Of a stretch of 64,000 nt of DNA, positions 51,324 to 60,465 are shown one piece after another. Source of the stretch: Demequina oxidasica (GTDB lineage: Bacteria > Actinomycetota > Actinomycetes > Actinomycetales > Demequinaceae); NCBI RefSeq assembly GCF_000975115.1, contig NZ_BBRE01000001.1, positions 1 through 64,000 on the forward strand, given 5' to 3'. Below the pieces are notes generated by a model. It saw only the letters and a program-made list of their open reading frames with translations. It was not told the origin of the DNA and made no database searches. The position numbers and the translations under genes were made by a program. How positions within the stretch are numbered: position 1 is the stretch's first letter; every line of letters begins with the position of its first letter.

Positions 51324-52928
51324 TCAGGACAAGTCGTCCGGACGCTCATACGCGTAGGTGACGCCCTTCGCGGTGCGCTTGCCCGCCACCAGCGCTGCGT
51401 CCGCCCTCGCCATCAGTATGTCCAAGTCAAATAGGTCAGGGTACGTCAGCGAGTAACCGGCCGTGAGCCCCACCAACTCGCCACCGGGCGCCTGCACGCG
51501 CACGGTGTGCTCCACTGTCTCGCGGATGCGTTCCACGACGCTTGGGACCGACTCAACGCCGTGAACCACCTGCATGATCACAAACTCATCGCCGCCCAAT
51601 CGCGCCACTGCGTCGCTCTCCCGCGAAGCCGCTACCAATGCATCTCCCACGATGGTCAGCGCAATGTCACCCGCATCGTGACCCAGGTCATCATTCAGCG
51701 CCTTGAAGTTGTCAATATCAAAGACGACCACTACCACCACCTCGCCTCGAGCCTGCGCCCGTCGCAGTAGCCTCGCTCCGCGCGAGCGGTACTCATGGCG
51801 ATTAGCCAGCCCTGTCAACTGGTCGGTGCGGGCCCGCACGCTGAGGCGGCGTAGAGGACGCCACATGCGGTACATCAGCACGGCGACCGCAAACACCATC
51901 AACGCGGAGAACGCGGTAATCGTATAGATCGTGAATTGCAGACGGTCCAGTCCCGGGGATAGCTGACTCTCCTCCGCCTCAAGGTGAAGAATCCAGTCCA
52001 ACCCCTCGCTCTTGCGGAAACCACGCTCCAGAGTGAGCCGTCCGCCGTCCCTCCCAAAGACGTCCCCGTCCGCGTAGGACGTTGCCACGGCTTCAGAGCC
52101 CACGCCAATGTCGCTCGCCAGCGGCACCTCTCCCTTGAGCCCAGCGGTCGCTCGCAGTTGGTTACGGTAGTCGGACGGCGCGGCTATCACCTTGCGGTCA
52201 GGTGACAGCACAAAGGCTTCCGCACCGTCGCCCAACGGCAGATTGTCAAGCACGGTCGCCATCTGGTCCACGTCGAGGTCCGCACCCACTACGGCGATTA
52301 AGTTGCTGGAATCTCGCGCCGCACGAGTGACCGACGCGAAGGTCACATCACTGTCAAACAGGAGGTAAGGCTCGGTCCAATTGGTATTGAGTGAGTCTTC
52401 GCCAGTGATGTACCAAGGCCGGTCGCGCGGGTCGTACTGTAGGTCGAGTTCCTCGGTGGTGATTGGCGAGAACGTGGCGTCGTAGTTCACCTGTGTCACG
52501 CGATACTCAGGAGCGATCTCCACCCGCTGCGAGGTGTAGCCAGTACCGGCATGACTCACTGACACAAAGGTGCCATCCGGGAATCCTACGTAAGCGCCGC
52601 GGACCTCGGGGGCACGATCCAGCGCGAGATACATGAGATGTGCCGCGCCGTCGAGCGTCATCGTTCCCGCGTCCTCGATGGCGGCGGTCGTCGCTCCCAC
52701 GACTTCCTCGCCCGACGCGGCATACCGCGACACCCGTTCCGCGGTCAGGTCTCCGACGTAGGAGAAGGTGTCCTTGGCGGCATCGGTCGCCTGGCGTTGC
52801 GCGACAACGGCGCCGATGACGGACGTGATCATCTGCACTAGCAGAATCGCGATGAGAATCGCTGCCCCGATCAGGAGGCTGCGGGAACGGCTGAGCGAAC
52901 GGGGACGACGACTTCCGCTCACGTTCAT
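51324..52928 (-). CDS. Cache-domain diguanylate cyclase (GGDEF)
   Basis: 534 residues. N-terminal membrane segment (residues about 18-40), a large extracytoplasmic double Cache-type sensor (patterns VRGAYVGFPDGTFVSVSHAG and DPRDRPWYITG), second membrane segment near residue 335, and a C-terminal GGDEF domain with RLGGDEF. The EAL partner is elsewhere in the window (38479-40509). Probably makes c-di-GMP on an external signal. The ligand is unknown. Confidence 0.9.
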   Translation of the reverse strand: MNVSGSRRPRSLSRSRSLLIGAAILIAILLVQMITSVIGAVVAQRQATDAAKDTFSYVGDLTAERVSRYAASGEEVVGATTAAIEDAGTMTLDGAAHLMYLALDRAPEVRGAYVGFPDGTFVSVSHAGTGYTSQRVEIAPEYRVTQVNYDATFSPITTEELDLQYDPRDRPWYITGEDSLNTNWTEPYLLFDSDVTFASVTRAARDSSNLIAVVGADLDVDQMATVLDNLPLGDGAEAFVLSPDRKVIAAPSDYRNQLRATAGLKGEVPLASDIGVGSEAVATSYADGDVFGRDGGRLTLERGFRKSEGLDWILHLEAEESQLSPGLDRLQFTIYTITAFSALMVFAVAVLMYRMWRPLRRLSVRARTDQLTGLANRHEYRSRGARLLRRAQARGEVVVVVVFDIDNFKALNDDLGHDAGDIALTIVGDALVAASRESDAVARLGGDEFVIMQVVHGVESVPSVVERIRETVEHTVRVQAPGGELVGLTAGYSLTYPDLFDLDILMARADAALVAGKRTAKGVTYAYERPDDLS

Positions 52929-53028
52929 GCATTCACGTTACGCCCGCGTCGGAGCGCCAATGCAAAAACTCGCGGACCCCCTGCGTGGAGTGTGACCCAA
53001 TCGTCACCTCCCCGGGCGGGTATGGGCC

Positions 53029-53871
53029 CTACGAGCGCTGGGCCCGCGCGCTGGCGTACAAGCACACGGAGGCCGCAGTAGCCAAGTTCAGGCTCTCCGC
53101 CTTGCCATAAATAGGGATGCGCACAACGGAGTCGACGAGCGCCAACTCTTCCTCACGCAGGCCCCATGCCTCGTTGCCGAATACCCAGGCAGTGGGCTTG
53201 GCAAGGAACTCGTCGCCAGCATTGCTGTCGCCCAGTTCGGCGGTACCGGAACCGTCCGCAGCGACAATCTGCATACCCGCCTCGGCGAGCGCGGCAAGCG
53301 CGTCGTCGAGGGGAAGCGACCGCACCACTGGCACGTGGAAGAGGCTGCCGGCCGATGCGCGGATCACCTTGGGATTGGAGGGGTCGACGCTCTCCCCTGC
53401 CAGCACTACGGCGTCGGCGCCAGCGGCGTCGGCCACGCGGATCGCGGTGCCGGCGTTACCAGGGTCGCGAACGTTGCTGAGGACCACGACGAGGCGCGGA
53501 GGGGTGTCCGACGCCAGGGCGTCGTCGAGCGACACACCAGCGTTGTCCAGGACGGCAACGACGCCCTGTCCGTCGGGGCTCATGGCCTCGAGGACGACCG
53601 GGGTACCGATGTGAAGGTACATGTCAGCGGACTGAGCATCAGCGACGATCTCGCTGTAGCGAGCTGCAGTGTCTTCAGTCATGAAAAGATCGCGGACACG
53701 ACTGGGCGCGAAGCGCACAGCCTCGCGCACCGCTTGGGGTCCTTCGACCAGCATTCTGCCGGTCTTGGAACGCGCAGAACGCCCCGCCAGGGCCCGCACC
53801 TGCTTGACTCGCTCGGCCTTCGCGTTGGTGAAGGTGGGCGTGAAGTGGGGCCCCGTGGGGCGCTCTGTCAT
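53029..53871 (-). CDS. TrmH/SpoU-family RNA 2'-O-methyltransferase
   Basis: 280 residues. N-terminal SpoU_sub-bind domain then the knotted methyltransferase domain with motif 1 (NVRDPGNAGTAIRVADA), motif 2 (AWVFGNEAWGL) and motif 3 (VRIPIYGKAESLNLATAASVCLYA). Probably methylates rRNA (rlmB-like) or tRNA, but which is not determinable. Twelve bases after rplT, so part of the translation operon. Confidence 0.9.
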   Translation of the reverse strand: MTERPTGPHFTPTFTNAKAERVKQVRALAGRSARSKTGRMLVEGPQAVREAVRFAPSRVRDLFMTEDTAARYSEIVADAQSADMYLHIGTPVVLEAMSPDGQGVVAVLDNAGVSLDDALASDTPPRLVVVLSNVRDPGNAGTAIRVADAAGADAVVLAGESVDPSNPKVIRASAGSLFHVPVVRSLPLDDALAALAEAGMQIVAADGSGTAELGDSNAGDEFLAKPTAWVFGNEAWGLREEELALVDSVVRIPIYGKAESLNLATAASVCLYASARAQRS

Positions 53872-53883
53872 CGTTCTATTCGC

Positions 53884-54267
53884 TTACGCGGCCGCAGGGG
53901 CGTTCACGTCGGCGGGCAGTGCCTTCTTGGCAAGCGCGACGAGTGCGGTGAACGCCTTGGGGTCGGTCACGGCGATCTCGGCAAGCATGCGACGGTCAAC
54001 CTCAATCTCCGCGAGCTTGAGGCCCTGGATCAGACGGTTGTACGTCATGTCGTTTGCGCGAGCCGCAGCGTTAATACGCTGAATCCACAGACGACGGAAG
54101 TCACCCTTACGCTTCTTGCGGTCTCCATAGGAGTAGACCATTGAGTGGGTAACTTGTTCCTTCGCCTTACGGTAAAGGCGTGAGCGCTGACCGCGGTAAC
54201 CCGCTGCGCGCTCGAGGGTACTGCGGCGCTTCTTATGGGCGTTTACCGCCCGCTTGACGCGTGCCAT
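53884..54267 (-). CDS. rplT: 50S ribosomal protein L20
   Basis: 127 residues; the [15 protein letters not shown] start and [20 protein letters not shown] motif are diagnostic. The last residues (ADVNAPAAA) form a small extension. Binds 23S rRNA early in assembly and, in other bacteria, represses infC-rpmI-rplT translation. Follows rpmI by 28 bases. Confidence 0.98.
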   Translation of the reverse strand: MARVKRAVNAHKKRRSTLERAAGYRGQRSRLYRKAKEQVTHSMVYSYGDRKKRKGDFRRLWIQRINAAARANDMTYNRLIQGLKLAEIEVDRRMLAEIAVTDPKAFTALVALAKKALPADVNAPAAA

Positions 54268-54295
54268 GTTCTAACTCCTTGTTTCGAGGGGGCGG

Positions 54296-54490
54296 TTACT
54301 TGCCCAGCAGCTTTTTGATCTTCTTCGAGTCGGGAGCGGAAAGGATTCCGTCCACGGCGACGCGACGCTTGCGCGAGCTCGTCTTCTCCTGAAACTTGTG
54401 CACGTTCATTGCGTGAGCGTGCTTTACCTTGCCGGTACCGGTGAGCTTGAAGCGCTTCTTGGCACCCGAGTGGGTCTTGTTCTTCGGCAT
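54296..54490 (-). CDS. rpmI: 50S ribosomal protein L35
   Basis: 64 residues, very basic, with MPKNKTHSGAKKRFK and the C-terminal RRVAVDGILS.. region typical of L35. Lies between infC and rplT in the usual operon. Confidence 0.98.
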   Translation of the reverse strand: MPKNKTHSGAKKRFKLTGTGKVKHAHAMNVHKFQEKTSSRKRRVAVDGILSAPDSKKIKKLLGK

Positions 54491-54542
54491 GACTGCCCTT
54501 TCGTGTCAGGCCGAGTCTTGCGACTCGGCACGTAGTAACGGG

Positions 54543-55427
54543 CTATTCGCCCGAAGTCTCTGCGGCGGCCGGGGCCTCCGCTGCTGTGGTCTTGGCCGGA
54601 GCCTTCTTTGCTGGTGCCTTCTTTGCTGGTGCCTTCTTGGCAGCCGGCTTAGGTGCTGGCTTGGCCACAGGCTTAGGTGCCGCCTTGGCTGCGGGCTTAG
54701 GTGCGGCCTTCTTGGCACCAGGCTTGGGTGCGGTCTCCTCGACAACTGCCGTCGCCGGAGCCTCGTCCGCGACCACTTCGGCCGGGGCCTCAGTCGGTGC
54801 GGCATCGGCTGCTGCTGCGTCTGTCGCCGCCTTTTCCGCCTTGAGCGCGGCGCGTTCGGCAGCATCGGCCGCCTTCTTCGCCTCGCGCTCCTTACGTGCC
54901 TCGTCGCGTGCCTCGGCCTTCTTCTTCAGCGGGCCGAGCACGAGGGACATGTTGCGACCCTCCTGCGTGGGTGCGTTCTCGACAATCGACAGATCCGCGA
55001 CGTCCTCGGCGAGGCGCTGCAACAGGCGGCGACCCATCTCTGGGCGCGACTGTTCGCGGCCGCGGAACATGATCGTGACCTTGACCTTGTCGCCGCCCTT
55101 GAGGAAGCGGATGACGTGGCCCTTCTTGGTCTCGTAGTCATGCTCATCGATCTTGAGACGGAAACGCATTTCCTTGATCTCAGTGTTGGCCTGATTGCGA
55201 CGTGCCTCGCGAGCCTTCACGGCGGCTTCGTACTTGAACTTGCCATAATCCATGAGCTTGGCGACCGGGGGACGCGAGTTGGGTGCAACCTCAACCAGGT
55301 CGAGGTCAGCTTCCTGCGCAAGACGGAGCGCGTCCTCAATGCGGACGATACCAACCTGTTCGCCGGCGGGGCCGACAAGGCGCACCTCCGGGACTCGGAT
55401 GCGCTCGTTGATGCGGGGCTCGTTGAT
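54543..55427 (-). CDS. infC: Translation initiation factor IF-3 with long C-terminal tail
   Basis: Prevents premature subunit joining and proofreads the start codon. The true start is an ATC at 55427: an AAGGAG site sits five bases upstream, and the codons read Ile-Asn-Glu-Pro-Arg-Ile-Asn-Glu, matching the conserved IF-3 N-terminus before the first GTG (55385). AUC/AUU starts in infC are a known autoregulatory device. Core domains end near residue 180; then about 110 residues of Lys/Ala/Pro/Glu repeats ([10 protein letters not shown]) form a low-complexity tail. About 294 residues in all. Confidence 0.95.
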   Translation of the reverse strand: MNEPRINERIRVPEVRLVGPAGEQVGIVRIEDALRLAQEADLDLVEVAPNSRPPVAKLMDYGKFKYEAAVKAREARRNQANTEIKEMRFRLKIDEHDYETKKGHVIRFLKGGDKVKVTIMFRGREQSRPEMGRRLLQRLAEDVADLSIVENAPTQEGRNMSLVLGPLKKKAEARDEARKEREAKKAADAAERAALKAEKAATDAAAADAAPTEAPAEVVADEAPATAVVEETAPKPGAKKAAPKPAAKAAPKPVAKPAPKPAAKKAPAKKAPAKKAPAKTTAAEAPAAAETSGE

Positions 55428-55646
55428 GGTGGCTCCTTGTGTAGTCAGTTCCTACCGCCGGGCAAAGAAAAAAGCCCCTGCTCGAACGCGAGCAAAGGCC
55501 ACCAAGTACCGTGCGTTATCCGTGCGGAATGCACAGCCAACACCGGTGACATACCCCGATCCATGTTCTGGTTCGAAGGTGGGAGGTGGACTCCACTTGC
55601 GCGCCTTGGGAGATCCCACGGCCGGTCAGTAAGACAGAATATCACT
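55428..55646 (-). promoter_or_regulatory. infC leader region
   Basis: About 220 bases between the divergent DUF1844 gene and infC. It holds the AAGGAG site (55433-55438), the attenuator hairpin at 55468-55499, and further inverted GC-rich segments between 55500 and 55620 that could form alternative structures. No clear promoter hexamers beyond a weak TATTCT near 55640 on the minus strand. Likely a regulatory leader of the IF3-L35-L20 operon. Confidence 0.55.
55468..55499 (-). terminator. Attenuator-like hairpin in the infC leader
   Basis: On the minus strand an 11-bp stem (arms 55489-55499 and 55474-55484, two G-T wobbles, four-base loop) is followed by six T (55468-55473). It lies about 40 bases before infC, so transcription from an upstream infC promoter would have to pass it, suggesting attenuation of the operon. 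Confidence 0.75.
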
Positions 55647-56033
55647 ATGAGCGACATAAATCAGGCATCTGAGCCAAACCAGCCCCTCGACCGCTTCTTT
55701 GCGGACACACCCGACAACTCTGCGCGCGACCTTTCCGAGGTTAACGCGGTGGAACTTATCTCTACTGTAAGCGTTCACCTATTGAGTGCCGCCGCGTTGC
55801 GATGCGGTCTGGCCGACGACGGCGAGGAGTACCAGGACCTCGATGAGGCACGCGCCATCATCAATGCCCTGGCAGGTCTCGTCACTGCAGCCGCTCCAGA
55901 CCTAGGCGACACTCACGCTCGATCGCTCCGGGACGGACTCAGGAGCGTACAGTTGGCATTCCGGGAGGCTTCGGTCATTCCGGACGTACCGGGTGAGGGT
56001 CCGGGTGAGAAATACACGGGAGCAGTGGCGTAA
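55647..56033 (+). CDS. DUF1844 protein
   Basis: A 128-residue cytoplasmic protein with the DUF1844 pattern (AVELISTVSVHLLSAAALRCGL, DLDEARAIINALAGLV). In actinobacteria this gene usually lies divergent from or next to infC, as here. Function unknown. Stop codon TAA is directly followed by the TTG of the next gene, so it begins an operon with the duplicated protease module. Confidence 0.87.
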   Translation: MSDINQASEPNQPLDRFFADTPDNSARDLSEVNAVELISTVSVHLLSAAALRCGLADDGEEYQDLDEARAIINALAGLVTAAAPDLGDTHARSLRDGLRSVQLAFREASVIPDVPGEGPGEKYTGAVA

Positions 56034-56705
56034 TTGGCAGATGACACACCAGAGGCGGACGAAGGTCGCGTAAAAACTGAACCGCGCGTTGAGGGCACTG
56101 AGGTGTCCGACGGCGAAGACGGTTTACATAGCGACGCCGCTTCTCGTGATGTCGAAACCCCTCCCCGCTCCCGAAATCGCTCGACGAAGCCCCGGCGCCG
56201 CTGGCCCTGGATCGTGGTGATCCTGATCCTGCTCGGCCTGCTTGCGACCTCGATCACCATGACCTACGAGGCGAGCGTCCGCTCCAACGAATGGTCTGCT
56301 CAGGTGGCGGAGATCACCGACACCAGTTACACCCTTGGCAAACAAGTCGCCGATGAAAAGTCCGAGAACGTGCGCCTGAACGACAACATCGACCTCCTCG
56401 AGGAGCAGTTGTCGAACTCTAAGGACACGGTGTTGCAACTTTCCGACCAGAAGGCGCAGTGGCGTGACGACACGGAATTCGCACAACAGCAGGTAGAAGC
56501 CACCGAAAACCTGGTCACCCGGGCCGCGTCCGCCGCGAACGGGCTTCAGCGCTGCGCAGATGGACAGCAGGAACTTGCCGCCACGCTCGCGAGCGACGAG
56601 GAGTACACGCCCGAGGAGATTACCGACTATCAGGACAGCGTGAGGGAACTGTGTGACAACGCAGAGAAGGCCAACTCCGACCTGCAAGAGGAACTCGCAC
56701 AGTGA
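56034..56705 (+). CDS. Membrane-anchored coiled-coil protein, module copy 1
   Basis: 223 residues, TTG start right after the DUF1844 stop. Acidic N-terminus, Arg-rich stretch, one membrane segment at about residues 58-80 (WIVVILILLGLLATSI), then an extracytoplasmic coiled coil. Two cysteines lie 33 residues apart near the end (LQRCADG and RELCDNA). It overlaps the protease gene by four bases. Not recognised, but the layout and cysteine spacing match the gene at 57441, so they are homologues by duplication. Confidence 0.7.
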   Translation: MADDTPEADEGRVKTEPRVEGTEVSDGEDGLHSDAASRDVETPPRSRNRSTKPRRRWPWIVVILILLGLLATSITMTYEASVRSNEWSAQVAEITDTSYTLGKQVADEKSENVRLNDNIDLLEEQLSNSKDTVLQLSDQKAQWRDDTEFAQQQVEATENLVTRAASAANGLQRCADGQQELAATLASDEEYTPEEITDYQDSVRELCDNAEKANSDLQEELAQ

Positions 56706-57430
56706 TGTCACGGTCGGTTGTCGCGCTCGTCGCGGCATGCACGCTGGCGCTCTCTGGATGCAACATGTTGCCGCAAGCGCCCGGCCCGCTCCCCACCGAC
56801 TTTGTTCCCTCGCCCTCCGTGTCCCCTGGTGAGGGCCCCGGCGCACTGTCCCCCGACGGCTTTACGGCCGCTCAGCGGATGACCGTGCGGGTCCGCAACG
56901 TCGGGTGCGGATTCATCTCTACCGGCACCGGCTTCGCTCTTGACGCCCACACCCTCGTCACGAATCGTCATGTGATCGAGGACACCAAGAAGATTCAGGT
57001 ACAGACCTACGATGGCCGGTCCATCAATGCGACAACGGCCTCAACAACCACAGTCGCAGACATCGCCATCATCACCACCGAGGAGTCGCTTGGGGGGACG
57101 TTCGCGAACGTCGCTCGCCAGGATCCCGTTGAGACAGACGTGGTGACGGTGGTGGGATACCCCAAGGGTGGGCGCCTCAGCACTGTGTCCGGAGTGGTCT
57201 TAGGCGAGTCGCCAGATCCGCTTGGCAGCGCCATCGGCACCGTATTGGCCACGACGGCCACCGTAGAGCCGGGTTCGTCCGGCTCACCGGTGCTCGACGA
57301 GGACGGACGTGTGGTGGGCGTGGTCTACGCCAAGAACAAGTCCAACCAGAGCTTTATTGTGCCCGTCTCCACCCTCAAGACCTTGCTGGACGAGACGTCG
57401 CTACTGGTGCCGGAAGCTGCGCAGTGCTAG
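56702..57430 (+). CDS. Trypsin-like serine protease lipoprotein, module copy 1
   Basis: 242 residues. Lipobox LALSGC with the lipid cysteine at residue 20, a Pro/Ser linker, and a chymotrypsin-fold domain with His90 in TNRHVIED, Asp120 in TVADIAII and Ser193 in PGSSGSPVLDE. Two cysteines (residue 69 and the C-terminal residue 242) bracket the domain and may pair. The enzyme is membrane-anchored outside the cell and couples by overlap to the coiled-coil partner. Confidence 0.87.
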   Translation: MMSRSVVALVAACTLALSGCNMLPQAPGPLPTDFVPSPSVSPGEGPGALSPDGFTAAQRMTVRVRNVGCGFISTGTGFALDAHTLVTNRHVIEDTKKIQVQTYDGRSINATTASTTTVADIAIITTEESLGGTFANVARQDPVETDVVTVVGYPKGGRLSTVSGVVLGESPDPLGSAIGTVLATTATVEPGSSGSPVLDEDGRVVGVVYAKNKSNQSFIVPVSTLKTLLDETSLLVPEAAQC

Positions 57431-57440
57431 GCATGACTCT

Positions 57441-58103
57441 ATGAGCACGAACGACGACCCCTCGCAACAGCCGCGCGCCCGCGACACGTCGTTCCCTGTC
57501 GTCGTACCCAAGAGCGGTCTTCCAGTCTTCTCCCCCACCTCGCCCCCTCAGGTCCGTAGCGGCACACCGGTGGCGACCCCAGCATCGTCCGCCGTTGCAG
57601 ACACACTTCCCGCCCCGGCGTCACCTCCCGCCAAGAAGTCGAAGGCGAGGGTATGGGTGGTGGTACTGGCCATCGTGACCGCCGCGCTCGCCGTACTCGC
57701 CGCGTACTTGTGGGTAGTGAATGAGCAGTGGCAGGAGCAGAATGACGACCTGCGTACGCAGGTAGCCGCATTGAATGCGCAAGTGGCCGACAACAACACC
57801 CAGATTCTTGAGCTGCAGTCGGACCTGAACCAGGCGCAGGAGAATCTCGCGGGCGCCACGGGCAAGGTCACCGATCTGGCCGACAGCTCGGCGAATGCCA
57901 ATGACCAAGCCGCGTTCCTGACCGAGCTCGCCGACTCCTTCCAGCAATGCGCACAGGCTCAAGCGAGCCACATATCGCATCTTGAGAACGCGTCTCGCTA
58001 CACGGCCTCAAGCCTCGCCGCCGAGGGCCGCGATGTCTCCAACTACTGCAGCGACGTCGAGCAGTCGTACGTGGATTACCAGGCCTCACTCGAGTCCAAC
58101 TGA
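57441..58103 (+). CDS. Membrane-anchored coiled-coil protein, module copy 2
   Basis: 220 residues. Pro/Ser-rich cytoplasmic tail, one membrane segment at about residues 72-95 (VVLAIVTAALAVLAAYLWVV), then a strong coiled coil (LRTQVAALNAQVADNNTQIL) and two cysteines exactly 33 residues apart (FQQCAQA and SNYCSDV), as in copy 1. The ATG at 57441 is used; a longer frame reads through the protease gene. It ends three bases before protease copy 2. Confidence 0.7.
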   Translation: MSTNDDPSQQPRARDTSFPVVVPKSGLPVFSPTSPPQVRSGTPVATPASSAVADTLPAPASPPAKKSKARVWVVVLAIVTAALAVLAAYLWVVNEQWQEQNDDLRTQVAALNAQVADNNTQILELQSDLNQAQENLAGATGKVTDLADSSANANDQAAFLTELADSFQQCAQAQASHISHLENASRYTASSLAAEGRDVSNYCSDVEQSYVDYQASLESN

Positions 58104-58106
58104 CAC

Positions 58107-58862
58107 ATGCGCCGCCTTTACTTCCTGGCTCCTGCCGCAGTGGCCGCGGTCACGCTTGCGGGGTGCGCCATTTTGCCGCAGTCGCCTCCACCCTTGCCCT
58201 CACTCTCACCCGTGAGCGTGGTTCCATCCGCCGCACCGACGGCCTCCACTTCGCCCGCTCCCAGCGTGGCCGCCGTGACCGTCACCGATGGCTTCTCCGA
58301 CCAGGAGCACGCGGCAATGCGGATCCGGGCGCGTACGTGCGAGGAGTTCACCGTGGGCTCTGGCTTCATGTTGGACGAACACACCGTCGTCACCAACCGG
58401 CACGTGGTCGAGGACGCACAGACCATCACCCTGACAACCTATGACGGCGAGCAGTACGAGGGCACCGCGTCGGTCATGGCCGACTTCGCGGATCTCGCGC
58501 TGGTAACGGTGGATGAGCCCCTCGAATTTGCTGCACCCATCGCCACTACTGAACCCGCGCCCGACGACGAGCTGGATGTCGTAGGCTACCCGCTGGGTGG
58601 ACCGCTCGAGACCCGCACCGGGCCATTCATCAAGCGCGTGCCTGACACGATTGGCGAGGGGCGGGATGACGTCGATCTCATCAAGGTGCAGGCCGAACAC
58701 GGCAACTCTGGGTCGGCAGTTTACGACGATGCCGGCAAAGTGGTGGGCGTCCTCTATGCGACGGACAAGAAGGGCGAGAGTTTTGCCGTCACCCTGGAGT
58801 CGCTGAGCGCGTTCCTGTCAGACACGTCGCTTCAGCTGCCCAACGACGCGGACTGCCAGTAG
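58107..58862 (+). CDS. Trypsin-like serine protease lipoprotein, module copy 2
   Basis: 251 residues. Lipobox LAGC with cysteine 20, Pro/Ser-rich linker, catalytic His99 in TNRHVVED, Asp129 in DFADLALV and Ser201 in HGNSGSAVYDD. Cysteines at residue 78 and 250 bracket the domain, mirroring copy 1, though the core sequence has diverged. Last gene of the plus-strand operon; it faces the SseB gene. Confidence 0.87.
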   Translation: MRRLYFLAPAAVAAVTLAGCAILPQSPPPLPSLSPVSVVPSAAPTASTSPAPSVAAVTVTDGFSDQEHAAMRIRARTCEEFTVGSGFMLDEHTVVTNRHVVEDAQTITLTTYDGEQYEGTASVMADFADLALVTVDEPLEFAAPIATTEPAPDDELDVVGYPLGGPLETRTGPFIKRVPDTIGEGRDDVDLIKVQAEHGNSGSAVYDDAGKVVGVLYATDKKGESFAVTLESLSAFLSDTSLQLPNDADCQ

Positions 58863-58866
58863 TCGC

Positions 58867-59592
58867 TCAGGCCTGCGCCAAACGAAGCTCGAGACTGTCG
58901 ATCCGGGTAGCGACCACACTGCTCCGAGCCAGTTGTCTCTGCACACGCTGAACCAGATCGTCGAGCTCGGGTTGTGTGAGTCCCGCGGCGAGGCTCAGCA
59001 CAATCGTGACCTCGGCGCCGCGGCCAGAGACAGCGTCCACGCCTCGCAGTTGTGCGTCAGTCTGCACGGCGGCGCGCACGGCCTCGAGGATGTCCCCGTC
59101 AACGACACCGTCGACGACTGCCGGCTTCCAATCCTCTCCCTGACCTAGCGCCCACACCGCCGGACGCGGGATCAGCACGGTCTCCATGCCTGGGTTGATG
59201 ACGAGCGTGCTCCACTCCTCCGCCATGGCCGCGAGGGCCGCACGAGGGCCTTCGGCAGGGATGGGTCGAGCATCGACGTTCCAGGCCTTCATCGCGTCGA
59301 CGTCGGTGAACACGGGCAGTGCCGCACGACCATCGGGCATTTGCACCGCGACCACCCCAGTGGAGGCGACTTCGTCCTGCTCTATCCCGTGCTTGCCGAT
59401 GAAGCGCTCGTCGCCCGACGCGAGTACGGGGACGAGCACCCGAGCATAAGCAAGCGCGTCGACCACGTCGGTCAGCGGCGCCTTGCCCCGCGAGAATTTA
59501 ATGAGCGCCTGGGCGAGGCGTGCGTCGGCGCTACCGTCGTCGTCCGCGAAGATCGACTCGGGGATTTCCTTGAAGGGCTCGCCGTCGCTCAT
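58867..59592 (-). CDS. SseB-family protein
   Basis: A 241-residue protein with the SseB N-terminal domain (PVFTDVDAMKAWN, TLVINPG) and a C-terminal SseB-C-like half (AVWALGQGEDWKPAV, VLSLAAG). The family's role is unclear (secretion-linked name in Enterobacteria only). It lies ten bases beyond hisA on the same strand and may share its transcript, as in other actinobacterial his clusters. Confidence 0.8.
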   Translation of the reverse strand: MSDGEPFKEIPESIFADDDGSADARLAQALIKFSRGKAPLTDVVDALAYARVLVPVLASGDERFIGKHGIEQDEVASTGVVAVQMPDGRAALPVFTDVDAMKAWNVDARPIPAEGPRAALAAMAEEWSTLVINPGMETVLIPRPAVWALGQGEDWKPAVVDGVVDGDILEAVRAAVQTDAQLRGVDAVSGRGAEVTIVLSLAAGLTQPELDDLVQRVQRQLARSSVVATRIDSLELRLAQA

Positions 59593-59602
59593 AACTTCAA
59601 TG

Positions 59603-60340
59603 CTACGGGCGGCCAGCGATGTCCAGTGCCTGCGGAAGCGTGAAGTTGCCGTTGTAAAGCGCTTTGCCCACGATGGCGCCTTCGATGCCGAGCCCGGTCA
59701 CGGTGCGCAGCGCGGCGATGTCGTCAAGCGAGCTGATGCCTCCCGAGGCGACCACTGGCGCGTTGGTGGCCTCGCAGACCTCCATGAGCAGCTCGATGTT
59801 GGGGCCCGACAGCATGCCGTCCTTCTTGACGTCAGTCACGACGTAGCGCGAGCAGCCCTCGGAGTCCAAGCGTGCGAGGACCTCCCAGAGATCGCCTCCG
59901 TCCTTGGTCCAGCCGCGAGCGGCGAGCGTGGAGCCGCGCACGTCGAGGCCCACGGCAATGCGGTCGCCGTATTCGGCGATCGCCGAAGCGGTCCACTCGG
60001 GGTTCTCAAGCGCCGCGGTGCCGAGGTTCACGCGAGTGCAGCCGGTGGCGAGCGCGCGCTTGAGCGACTCATCGTCGCGGATTCCACCGCTCATCTCGAC
60101 CTTGACATCGACGGCCCTCACGACGCTCGCCAGTAGTTCGGCGTTGGAGCCGCGACCGAACGCCGCGTCCAGGTCCACGAGGTGGATCCACTCGGCGCCG
60201 CCCTTGACCCAGTCGAGCGCCGCACTCAGCGGGTCACCATAATTGGTCTCAGATCCGGCCTCGCCCTGGGTGAGGCGGACGGCTTGACCGTCAGCTACGT
60301 CTACGGCGGGGAGCAGTTCGAGGTGAGGCATGGTGGTCAT
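59603..60340 (-). CDS. priA: Phosphoribosyl isomerase A (HisA/TrpF bifunctional)
   Basis: 245 residues; TIM barrel of the PriA type. [14 protein letters not shown] start, phosphate loops GGI and SGGI, and the Arg-Gly-Trp motif [11 protein letters not shown] that gives dual HisA/TrpF activity in actinobacteria. It works in histidine synthesis and probably also tryptophan synthesis. The ATG at 60340 is used, with 60331 as alternative. It is divergent from the cmtR-like gene. Confidence 0.93.
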   Translation of the reverse strand: MTTMPHLELLPAVDVADGQAVRLTQGEAGSETNYGDPLSAALDWVKGGAEWIHLVDLDAAFGRGSNAELLASVVRAVDVKVEMSGGIRDDESLKRALATGCTRVNLGTAALENPEWTASAIAEYGDRIAVGLDVRGSTLAARGWTKDGGDLWEVLARLDSEGCSRYVVTDVKKDGMLSGPNIELLMEVCEATNAPVVASGGISSLDDIAALRTVTGLGIEGAIVGKALYNGNFTLPQALDIAGRP

Positions 60341-60431
60341 GAGTCGCTTTCTGGTGGTCTCGCAGGGCGGCACCAGCGTACCGCGTACGCGCGAGGCCCC
60401 TGCATTGGCGGCACAGTAATCACCAGCCTTG

Positions 60432-60455
60432 TTAATACATCAAACGATGTACTAA
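60432..60455. promoter_or_regulatory. Palindromic operator of the cmtR-like gene
   Basis: TTA-N-TACATC-AAAC-GATGTA-N-TAA, an imperfect palindrome with a perfect 6+6 core (60436-60451). It overlaps a -35 TTGTTA (60429-60434) and a -10-like TACTAA (60450-60455), 15 bp apart, just 10 bases from the ATG. Likely the autoregulatory ArsR-type site. Confidence 0.75.
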
Positions 60456-60465
60456 GGTTGCCCAC

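Noticed and set aside
54600..54720. Tandem DNA repeats in infC
   Set aside because: They encode the low-complexity KAPAK-type tail of IF-3 and are in frame; not a separate repeat element.
54429..55646. Plus-strand frame through rpmI/infC joined to DUF1844
   Set aside because: Its first part mirrors the Ala/Lys/Pro-rich infC tail; DUF1844 similarity starts only at the ATG at 55647.
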